Assembly (NCBI RefSeq): GCF_008710145.1
Contig: NZ_VYKL01000005.1
Coordinates: forward strand, 62,001 to 126,000
DNA from: Niallia endozanthoxylica
Lineage (GTDB): Bacteria; Bacillota; Bacilli; Bacillales; Cytobacillaceae
Direction: 5' to 3'
Length of the DNA stretch: 64,000 nt
Shown here: positions 55,436 to 62,881 of the stretch, one piece after another
Position numbering within the stretch: the first letter of the stretch is position 1
Layout of the letters: every line of letters begins with the position of its first letter
Notes under the pieces: model-generated
Database searches by the model: none
What the model was told of the DNA's origin: nothing
The model's input: only the letters and a program-made list of their open reading frames with translations
Program-made: the position numbers and the translations under genes

Positions 55436-57051
55436 CCATCATTTCTCCTTTGCATATCAGGAGGAGTGTTAGAACCTTTATTCTTTTGCTTCACAGGTTG
55501 GGCTGTCCGTAAATAACTCGGTCTTCTTGTCATCCCCCAATAAGGAAAGCGAATAAAGACATCTCTTTGGTCTTCACTATTAAAAGGAGCAATAGGAGCT
55601 AAATAGGGCACACCAAATGATCTTAATGAGGCTAAATGGGCAACCATCACGACTAAACCAAGCAAAACCCCATACAATCCAAGAAAACCAGCTATAGGGA
55701 TTAAGATTAACCTTAAGATCCTTGTTGCTGCTGATAAACTATAGACAGGAGCTACGAAATTAGCGGTGGCTGTAATGGCCACAATGATGACCATAATGTT
55801 GGAAATGATTCCTGCTTCTGCAGCTGCCTGTCCAATGACAAGAGCTCCGACAATGGAAACAGTCTGCCCGACAGCTCTCGGCATCCTAATACCTGCTTCC
55901 CTTAAAATTTCAAATGTTAATTCCATAATTAACACTTCAACTACAGCAGGAAATGGCACACCTTCACGTTGAGCCATAATATTAATCAACAGATGGGTAG
56001 GTACTAACTCTTGATGATAAGTCAAAATGCCCACATATGCAGACGGAACAATTAAGACAATCATAAAGGATACATATCTGAGTAATCTAAGAAAGCTTGA
56101 GATTGAATAGTGATGATAATAATCTTCAGAGGAAATAAAGAAATCAGTGAAAACAGCCGGGACCAGCAAAGCAAACGGGGTGCCATCAATAATAATACAA
56201 ATTTTCCCTTCCATTAATTGACCTGCCACAGTATCCGGGCGTTCCGTATTAAACGCTAATGGAAACACCGTAAATGTCTTATCTACAATGAGTTCCTCAA
56301 TGTTGCCAGATTCAAAAATAGCAGATACATTTATGCTGTTCAGCCTTTTGCGAACCTCTTCAACGATTTTTTCATTGGCAATACTATTCATATAGCCGAG
56401 AAATACTTTTGTTTGTGTTTCATTTCCAATGATAAACTCCTCAAAACGAAGATTCGGATTTCTAATTCTTCGCCGAACTAGAGCCATATTTATAGAGGCA
56501 AGTTCAACAAAACTATCTTTCGGACCTCTGATAACCGTTTGGGAGGTTGGTTCTGACACTTGACGCAAGTTTGAATTGGGCATGGCAATCGTGATGTAGG
56601 AAGGAAAAGTTTTAAAGGCAATTGCTAGACTGCCGTTTAATATTTCCTTACTGACTTCCTCTAAAGTATAGACAAATTTAAAACCGCTTCCTCCAAACAA
56701 CTGCTCACAAAACTCCTTTATCCCCTCTTTCGACTTTAAATCAAAGGAAGAATTAGACTGGTAAGTTTGTTTGTTCATTAAGGTTTGCTGCAATTGATTA
56801 TTATCGATTACAGTCGAAAGATAAAATAGCATTCCATCTGTTTCTGCTATTTTCAAGGATTCCATTATTAAATCTGCCGTTTGGCCAAAAGAACTTTGAA
56901 TAGATTCTTTTAATTCATATACAGATCTATTTTCTTCATCCTGCTTCATTTCTAGTATTTCCTCGGCAGTGGAGCTTTTCTTTGATTCCTTCCTTTTCCT
57001 TCTTATCCGTACAAGTGGTTTTTCTGAAGTCAACCTCTCACCCCGTTTCAT
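55432..57051 (-). CDS. Germinant receptor A subunit (GerA family)
   Basis: A 539-residue protein with a large hydrophilic N-terminal domain (about 1-300) and five or so C-terminal helices. I-R-G-P-K-D-S-F, E-G-K-I-C-I-I-I-D-G-T-P-F and P-A-V-V-E-V-L-I-M-E are GerA signatures. Resembles the GerK type. It follows the B subunit by 12 bp. Confidence 0.93.
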   Translation of the reverse strand: MKRGERLTSEKPLVRIRRKRKESKKSSTAEEILEMKQDEENRSVYELKESIQSSFGQTADLIMESLKIAETDGMLFYLSTVIDNNQLQQTLMNKQTYQSNSSFDLKSKEGIKEFCEQLFGGSGFKFVYTLEEVSKEILNGSLAIAFKTFPSYITIAMPNSNLRQVSEPTSQTVIRGPKDSFVELASINMALVRRRIRNPNLRFEEFIIGNETQTKVFLGYMNSIANEKIVEEVRKRLNSINVSAIFESGNIEELIVDKTFTVFPLAFNTERPDTVAGQLMEGKICIIIDGTPFALLVPAVFTDFFISSEDYYHHYSISSFLRLLRYVSFMIVLIVPSAYVGILTYHQELVPTHLLINIMAQREGVPFPAVVEVLIMELTFEILREAGIRMPRAVGQTVSIVGALVIGQAAAEAGIISNIMVIIVAITATANFVAPVYSLSAATRILRLILIPIAGFLGLYGVLLGLVVMVAHLASLRSFGVPYLAPIAPFNSEDQRDVFIRFPYWGMTRRPSYLRTAQPVKQKNKGSNTPPDMQRRNDG

Positions 57052-57063
57052 AATTATTTTTCA

Positions 57064-58182
57064 CTAGCCTGCAGTTGAATTCTCTTTTGCCCCTTGCTTC
57101 TTTTTATTTTTCCAAAGTATGATTCCTAATAGAATGCCGGGAATACCAAACTGCATGGGTGGATGAAAATAACGCGTAACAAATACTAAGCCCTCCTCCA
57201 CATGTTCAGCAAAGTTGCTTGCTATCCAAACCGAATAACAAGATATAAGCATCCCGATTGGAAAAGTAAAATTTCGGTATGGAATCTTAAAAATATACTC
57301 AAGCCCTTTTAAACCTGCATAAAGGAAAATAGAGCTTTTGACCAAAATTCCTAACAACATAATAAAAACCACAAAGGCATCGGTTCGTTCAATAAAATTC
57401 GCGACTGAGATTTTTCTTGCAGCAGATAGCAGCGGGAACTGTGAAAACTGCATAGTATCTGCTCCTAAAGCGATAAGCATGATAAATGTTGCAAAAGCTA
57501 AGAAAAAGCCAGCCAGTATCGTACCTAATAAAGTTACTTTCTTAGCTTTTTCGAAATTTGTCACACTTGTCAGAATCACAGTAAATACAATTAATTCACC
57601 AAAAGGAAAGGTCAGTAAGCCAGGAAAAAGCCCCTTTATGACTGGCATAAAGCCATCCCCAAGGATTGGCAGCGCATTTTGAAATCTAATTCTGCCACTA
57701 ACAAATAAGAAAATAATGAGCAGAAATAAAAAACCTATTAAATAAGGAAAAAATATTTCAGATACTCTTGCCAGTACTTCAATCCCAAGATACAGAATAT
57801 AGACAATGACGAGCATGACAGTTAGTATGGTCACTTCAATTGGCGTTAGAGGCAGAACCGCAGTAGTAATTAGTTCGGCAAAATCACGATTTAATCGTGA
57901 AGATATATAGAAAAAATAAATGATATAGCCGGCAGAGAAGAAAATGGCAATTGGTCTTGTAAAACCATACTCCATTAATTCATATAAATTATGATTTGGG
58001 ACCAATTTAATTAAGGTGTAATAAAAATACATAAGTCCTGTCCCTAGTACAGTAGCAATAGAAATTCCAATCCATGCATTTTGCCTTAGTTCCGTCGCAA
58101 CCCCCATGATAATGGCACTGCCAAGTAAAAAGATGAAAATTAATGCTAATAATTGAGCTAATGATAAATTTTCCTTTTGCAT
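57064..58182 (-). CDS. Germinant receptor B subunit (GerAB/GerKB family)
   Basis: A 372-residue protein with ten predicted helices of the APC superfamily, the likely germinant-binding subunit. The ATG at 58182 is used because an ATG four codons upstream touches the GGGG site. It precedes the A subunit, unlike the common A-B-C order. Confidence 0.9.
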   Translation of the reverse strand: MQKENLSLAQLLALIFIFLLGSAIIMGVATELRQNAWIGISIATVLGTGLMYFYYTLIKLVPNHNLYELMEYGFTRPIAIFFSAGYIIYFFYISSRLNRDFAELITTAVLPLTPIEVTILTVMLVIVYILYLGIEVLARVSEIFFPYLIGFLFLLIIFLFVSGRIRFQNALPILGDGFMPVIKGLFPGLLTFPFGELIVFTVILTSVTNFEKAKKVTLLGTILAGFFLAFATFIMLIALGADTMQFSQFPLLSAARKISVANFIERTDAFVVFIMLLGILVKSSIFLYAGLKGLEYIFKIPYRNFTFPIGMLISCYSVWIASNFAEHVEEGLVFVTRYFHPPMQFGIPGILLGIILWKNKKKQGAKENSTAG

Positions 58183-58234
58183 GTAGAAACACATCCCCTG
58201 TTATAGAAGGAATATAATTAATAACCCATGAATA

Positions 58235-58471
58235 TTAGGAAAGCGGCTGTTTAGGTTGTCCCTTTTTCCTTTTGATTCGTATATCAACTATAACCGCCCA
58301 AATGAAACCGCTTAGACAAGTTAGAAAGAGAATCATTCTATCTTGAATAAGCTGATAATGGAAAAGATTTAACAATACTTCCTCAATGGTAAAGTTAAAT
58401 AAGATGATATCGACGCATGCAATTAAACTCCCCAACAAAATAAAGACCGCCAAGAATGAAAAAGTAACCAT
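58235..58471 (-). CDS. Small two-helix membrane protein, candidate germinant receptor D subunit
   Basis: A 78-residue protein with hydrophobic stretches at about 4-25 and 46-65 and a basic tail. It is the first gene after the sigma-G-type promoter and lies 52 bp before the B subunit. Small two-helix D proteins accompany several GerA-type operons; homology to them was not tested. GAGGGG precedes the ATG. Confidence 0.65.
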   Translation of the reverse strand: MVTFSFLAVFILLGSLIACVDIILFNFTIEEVLLNLFHYQLIQDRMILFLTCLSGFIWAVIVDIRIKRKKGQPKQPLS

Positions 58472-58515
58472 ATTTTTCCCCTCAATTCAAAAAATGACAA
58501 ATCCTATTCCCCCCT

Positions 58516-58545
58516 TATCATGTCAAACACGAGAAAAATTATCCA
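58516..58545 (-). promoter_or_regulatory. Sigma-G-type promoter of the germination operon
   Basis: On the minus strand TGGATA (58545-58540), 17 bp, CATGATA (58522-58516), close to the forespore sigma-G consensus TGAATA-N17/18-CATACTA. Expected for gerA-type operons. Confidence 0.65.
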
Positions 58546-58565
58546 AAAAAAGTAAACTTAGGCGA

Positions 58566-58652
58566 TTGCATTAACGCAATGGGGGACAGTCCCCCACCTC
58601 TTCACCGCATTACCTTAGCGGGGGACTGTCCCCCGCTCCTTTAACGCGGTAA
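58566..58652. repeat. Double GGGGGAC palindrome repeat
   Basis: GGGGGACAGTCCCCC (58581-58595) and GCGGGGGACTGTCCCCCGC (58619-58637) stand 24 bp apart, edged by TTAACGC. Non-coding. This looks like a REP-type repeat unit. Confidence 0.7.
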
Positions 58653-58738
58653 TAAGAATTATGTTGGAATTTATTTTGCATATATCTAATGTTTATTGGA
58701 AAAATTACCTATATATGTAATGACAGGAGGTCTTTTCA

Positions 58739-60268
58739 ATGACAGCTTCATCCCATTCCATGCCGCAGTTTCCTGAGTCTTACTGGCAGGAGATTTCTCT
58801 GCCGTCTTCTGATACACTGACGAAGGATATCTCCGTTGATGTAGCCATTGTTGGCGGGGGAATTACAGGAATTACGGCGGGTTACCTTTTAAAGAAGGAA
58901 GGCTTAAATGTCGCTATCCTGGAAGCAGGAAAAGTGTTAAATGGAACAACTGGTCATACAACTGCCAAGGTTACTGCCCAGCATGGACTAATATATGACG
59001 AACTTATTGCACACTTTGGCGAGGAGAAAGCTAAACTTTATTATCAATCAGCTGATAATTCGTTAAGATTTATTAAGAATCTAATTCAGGAGAAAAACAT
59101 TGATTGTGACTTCAGTGAAGAAGATGCCTATATCTATGCAACAACAGATGAGTATGCCAATAAAATTAAGAAAGAAGCTGAAGCCTATAAGAATTTAGGG
59201 ATTAACGGTGAACTGCATACTTCCATTCCATTTGACATTAGCATCAAGCAGGCATTATCGATGAAAAGGCAAGCTCAATTTCACCCATTAAAATATTTGA
59301 AACAGCTCGCGCTTGATTTTATTGAAGCTGGCGGACTTATTTATGAAGGAACAACCGCTACAGATATTGAAGAAGAAAATGATATACCAAAAATTATTAC
59401 AAGGGATGGGTATAAGGTCACATGTAAACAGGTCATCATCTCCTCTCATTTCCCTTTCTTTGATAAAGAAGGAATGTATTTTGCCAGAATGTACCCTGAA
59501 CGTTCCTATGTTATTGCCGTGAAAGCCGAAAAAGAATATCCCGGAGGAATGTATGTAAGTGTTGACAGCCCTATCCGCTCATTACGCTATACACCCGTTA
59601 ACGGTGAGCCGCTTATTTTAATTGGAGGGGAAAATCATCAAACGGGCCAGGGTCCTGATACGCTAACACATTATCAGGAACTTGAAGCCTTCACGGAAAA
59701 AACACTTGGGATTAAAGAGTATGCTTACCGTTGGAGTACGCAAGACTTGATTACATTAGATAAGCTTCCTTTTATCGGCCCAATCACAGCACAAAAACCA
59801 AACATCCTTGTTGCAACCGGCTATCGCAAATGGGGAATGACAAATGGAACAACTGCCGCCATGCTTTTAGCAGATACGATTCTTGAAAAGGACAATCCTT
59901 ATCAAGACCTATTCTCACCAACCCGTCCCAACAAGGCGGATCCAACAATTAAAAAATTTATCAGCATCAATGCAGACGTAGCGGGACATCTGTTAAAAGG
60001 TAAGCTTCAGTATTTGCCCAAAGATCCGAGCCACCTGCAAAATGATGAAGGTGCTGCCGTCATGTTTAATGGCGAGAGGGCCGGTGCCTATCGGGATCAG
60101 GATGGTAAATTGCATATCGTTGACACCACCTGTACGCATCTCGGCTGTGAATGCGAATGGAATCATGGAGACCGTACATGGGATTGTCCTTGCCATGGCT
60201 CGCGTTATTCTTACGACGGAGAAGTGGTAGAAGGACCTACAAATAAACCATTAAGACGAATTGAATAG
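58739..60268 (+). CDS. yhfW: FAD-dependent oxidoreductase with C-terminal Rieske domain (YhfW-like)
   Basis: A 509-residue protein. N-terminal FAD motif V-G-G-G-I-T-G-I-T-A-G, DAO fold to about 390, and a Rieske domain from about 425 with C-T-H-L-G-C-E and C-P-C-H-G-S-R-Y ligands. Redox partner and substrate unknown. GGAGG lies before the ATG. Size matches B. subtilis YhfW. Confidence 0.88.
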   Translation: MTASSHSMPQFPESYWQEISLPSSDTLTKDISVDVAIVGGGITGITAGYLLKKEGLNVAILEAGKVLNGTTGHTTAKVTAQHGLIYDELIAHFGEEKAKLYYQSADNSLRFIKNLIQEKNIDCDFSEEDAYIYATTDEYANKIKKEAEAYKNLGINGELHTSIPFDISIKQALSMKRQAQFHPLKYLKQLALDFIEAGGLIYEGTTATDIEEENDIPKIITRDGYKVTCKQVIISSHFPFFDKEGMYFARMYPERSYVIAVKAEKEYPGGMYVSVDSPIRSLRYTPVNGEPLILIGGENHQTGQGPDTLTHYQELEAFTEKTLGIKEYAYRWSTQDLITLDKLPFIGPITAQKPNILVATGYRKWGMTNGTTAAMLLADTILEKDNPYQDLFSPTRPNKADPTIKKFISINADVAGHLLKGKLQYLPKDPSHLQNDEGAAVMFNGERAGAYRDQDGKLHIVDTTCTHLGCECEWNHGDRTWDCPCHGSRYSYDGEVVEGPTNKPLRRIE

Positions 60269-60295
60269 AAGTTTATTCTAATCTATAAACTAAAA

Positions 60296-60332
60296 AACAA
60301 GGCTCCGCTTTATTGGCAGCCTTGTTTTTTTA
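60296..60332 (+). terminator. Terminator after yhfW
   Basis: AACAAGGCT and AGCCTTGTT with a T-run. Confidence 0.75.
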
Positions 60333-60339
60333 TACTATA

Positions 60340-60474
60340 TTAATCTAAAGTAGGTCTTGCTCCGCGTTCTTTCGTTCCAGTTTGAAATTCAACCAACTCT
60401 TCACTTGTACGATTGGCTTCTTTTTTATTTTTATTGCGCTGTGCGTTCGCATTGCCGCGTTTCGTTCTTCCCAT
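60340..60474 (-). CDS. Small basic protein, unrecognised
   Basis: A 44-residue protein: a Lys/Arg/Asn-rich first half (M-G-R-T-K-R-G-N-A-N-A-Q-R-N) and T-S-E-E-L-V-E-F near the middle. AAAGGAG lies about 11 nt before the ATG. It could be a minor spore protein, but no family was recognised. Confidence 0.6.
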   Translation of the reverse strand: MGRTKRGNANAQRNKNKKEANRTSEELVEFQTGTKERGARPTLD

Positions 60475-60554
60475 TATTCTACCACTCCTTTTATGATTGG
60501 GCTTACAGTGGTAGTATGACTCGTTTTTATGACTTTATGCGGCGGAAAGCGTCC

Positions 60555-61715
60555 TTAACGTTTGATTGGAGTCTGGGATTTCCCTTCTACAATACTTTCC
60601 CCATGGAATCTTTTGATTACAGCATGGGTACCTATTTCTCGAGCGAATTTTTTCAAATCACGTTCTTCCCGCTCTGTCACAAGGGAAATAACCGTTCCAG
60701 CTGCACCAAATCTTCCTGTTCTCCCTGAGCGGTGAACATATTGATTTAAATCCTTTGGGAAATCATAATGAACGACATGAGTGATACCTTGAATATCAAG
60801 TCCCCTTGCTGCTACATCTGTCGCAATCAGCATTGAAGTTTTACCGTCCCGAAAATTCCTTAATGCCTTTTGACGTTCCATTTTATTTAAATCACTATGA
60901 AGAATACTTACGTTAATTTTCTTAAATTGCAGCTTTTCCGCGAGAACGGTTAAATTCCCAATATCTTTAACAAACACTAGCCCCTTAAGCTCCTTCAAAC
61001 GGGAAATCTTCTCCAGCAATTTAATCTTATCGCGCTGCTCACTAATAAAATAAATATGATTCACTTTTTCTGCACGAATGGTTTCATCTTTTTTTACAGA
61101 AATAATTTCCGCATTATTCGTAAGCTCTTTAGCTATGTTTATGATTGAATCCGGCAAGGTTGCTGAAAAAAGAACCACTTGTCGATCACTTAAGGTTGAT
61201 TTCACAATCTGTTGGACTGTTTCTGTGTGCTCAGGTACCAATAATTGGTCCCCTTCATCAAGGACAACCATTTTCACCTCATGCATTTTTAACTTTTTTT
61301 GTTTAATTAATTCATGCACCCGGCCTGGGGTGCCAACAGCAATGTGTGGATGTTTTTTTAATTTTTCCAGCTGCCGCTTAACATTTGCCCCGCCGATAAA
61401 AGAAGCACCTCTGATTCCGCTTCCTTCTGCCCATTTTTGAATTTCATTTAAGATTTGCATAACAAGTTCTTGCGATGACGCCAAAATGACTGCCTGCACC
61501 GCTTTTTTCTCGGCATCAATCATGTTCAAAACCGGAAGCAAATAAGCTAAAGTCTTTCCTGTACCGGTCGGTGACTGGGCAATTACATCCTTTTTTTCGA
61601 GAATATGCGGAATAGCATAAGACTGGATAGAAGTTGGCTGCGAAAAACCGGCTTTTTCCCACACCAGTTGAATCGAACCTTTTAACCTGTTTATTAGTTG
61701 TTGATTTTCCGTCAT
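60555..61715 (-). CDS. yfmL: DEAD-box RNA helicase (YfmL-like)
   Basis: A 386-residue RNA helicase. Motif I S-P-T-G-T-G-K-T, motif Ib T-P-G-R-V, motif II D-E-G-D (not DEAD), motif III F-S-A-T, motif VI H-R-S-G-R-T-G-R. B. subtilis YfmL, in ribosome assembly, also deviates at motif II. The ATG at 61715 has AAGGAG upstream. Confidence 0.88.
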   Translation of the reverse strand: MTENQQLINRLKGSIQLVWEKAGFSQPTSIQSYAIPHILEKKDVIAQSPTGTGKTLAYLLPVLNMIDAEKKAVQAVILASSQELVMQILNEIQKWAEGSGIRGASFIGGANVKRQLEKLKKHPHIAVGTPGRVHELIKQKKLKMHEVKMVVLDEGDQLLVPEHTETVQQIVKSTLSDRQVVLFSATLPDSIINIAKELTNNAEIISVKKDETIRAEKVNHIYFISEQRDKIKLLEKISRLKELKGLVFVKDIGNLTVLAEKLQFKKINVSILHSDLNKMERQKALRNFRDGKTSMLIATDVAARGLDIQGITHVVHYDFPKDLNQYVHRSGRTGRFGAAGTVISLVTEREERDLKKFAREIGTHAVIKRFHGESIVEGKSQTPIKR

Positions 61716-61833
61716 TCTAATCTCCTTCATAAAAATAGATAATAGTGAAGAAACTGTTCGTTTCATTATACTATTACAACTATCAAGATAAAAGCACGCG
61801 AAAATGGTCCTAACTGCAGATACCGTTCACCAT

Positions 61834-61875
61834 ACAAAAAAACAGCATAATAGGTTGAACCTATTACACTGCTTT
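61834..61875 (-). terminator. Terminator of ptsH
   Basis: CAGCATAATAGGTT and AACCTATTACACTG form an imperfect stem with a T-run on the minus strand. Confidence 0.65.
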
Positions 61876-61891
61876 TATTAATTGCTTCTGT

Positions 61892-62158
61892 TTAGCCGAT
61901 TAATTTATTTTCTTTCATTGTTTCAGCAAGGGCATTGATTACTTCCTCTTCATCAGCACCTGTTGCGGTTACAGTTACTTCTGCCCCTTTGGAAACACCT
62001 AGTGACATGACACCCATAATTGACTTTAAGTTTACACTTTTTCCGTTGTATGCAAGACTTACATCTGAACTGAATTTGTTCGCTGTATTTACTAAAATTG
62101 TTGCAGGACGAGCATGGATTCCCGCTTCATCGATAATTGTAAAAGTTTTTTCTGCCAT
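61892..62158 (-). CDS. ptsH: Phosphocarrier protein HPr
   Basis: An 88-residue PTS carrier. His15 is in G-I-H-A-R-P-A-T and the regulatory Ser46 in L-K-S-I-M-G-V-M-S, so it can both carry phosphate and act with CcpA. Crh is excluded because Crh lacks His15. It is not beside ptsI here, so the genome may have another copy. Confidence 0.9.
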   Translation of the reverse strand: MAEKTFTIIDEAGIHARPATILVNTANKFSSDVSLAYNGKSVNLKSIMGVMSLGVSKGAEVTVTATGADEEEVINALAETMKENKLIG

Positions 62159-62569
62159 ATTTATTGACCTCTCTTCTAGTTTTATGTAGGTTAAAAATCC
62201 ATTATCTTTTTAACCATATTTTCAATTCAGCATAATGCCATTACACAATTCTTCGTCTGATACAAAGGATAATGGTCAATACCTATTATCCCCTCGTAAC
62301 GCATGGCTATTCCATGCAATCTTATGAAAATAAATTAACTGTGCGAAGGCCTGCCGCAATACATAATACCACAAAAGAAATATTTTTTCTTCTTTTTTTA
62401 TCGTATTTTAAAAATTATTACTTTTTTTATTTTTTAATAGAGTGCTCCGCATTCTTAAGAAACGAAACTATGATTGACTCCACCTGTAAAATAATTAATC
62501 TCCAAGTATTTCCACCCCTATTAGTTAATAGCTGCAGCGATTAAAGCTTTTATATCTCTATCCGAAATC
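62159..62569. other. Intergenic region between ptsH and tatA
   Basis: AT-rich non-coding DNA that should hold the ptsH promoter. No gene, riboswitch or repeat was recognised. Confidence 0.4.
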
Positions 62570-62606
62570 ACAAAAAAAGACCTGTCAACGTGAACAGGAC
62601 CTTTCT
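62570..62606 (-). terminator. Terminator of tatA
   Basis: CCTGT and ACAGG with flanking G-rich/T-rich pairs, followed by a seven-base T-run on the minus strand. Confidence 0.6.
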
Positions 62607-62613
62607 ATACAAG

Positions 62614-62805
62614 TTATTTAATTCTTTTTATTTCTTTCCCCTCTGATTCCTCATCATCCGCAACTAAGTCTTTTGCTGATTTCTTAAATTCCTTTAACGT
62701 TGAACCGACAGCACGTCCTAATTCAGGAAGCTTTGACGGTCCAAAAATAATGAGAGCAAGAACTAAAATCAGAATCAAGCCAGGAATACCAATATTGGAA
62801 AGCAT
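62614..62805 (-). CDS. tatA: Twin-arginine translocase subunit TatA
   Basis: A 63-residue protein: one hydrophobic helix, then [14 protein letters not shown] and a charged tail. The ATG at 62805 has GAGGAGG upstream. It follows the PhoX-family gene, recalling phoD-tatAd of B. subtilis. tatC is not in the window. Confidence 0.92.
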   Translation of the reverse strand: MLSNIGIPGLILILVLALIIFGPSKLPELGRAVGSTLKEFKKSAKDLVADDEESEGKEIKRIK

Positions 62806-62825
62806 ATGATTCCTCCTCATTTATT

Positions 62826-62874
62826 GGTGCCTGACGCCATAAAAAGATATTTGTCCATTTATGGTATCAGGCAC
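62826..62874. repeat. GGTGCCTGACAC hairpin repeat, copy 4
   Basis: GGTGCCTGACGCCATAAA pairs with TTTATGGTATCAGGCACC with mismatches. It lies between the PhoX-family gene and tatA. Confidence 0.75.
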
Positions 62875-62881
62875 CTGATGT

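Noticed and set aside
62272-62544. Plus-strand open frame between ptsH and tatA
   Set aside because: AT-rich low-complexity Phe/Tyr-rich translation with no ribosome site; treated as non-coding.
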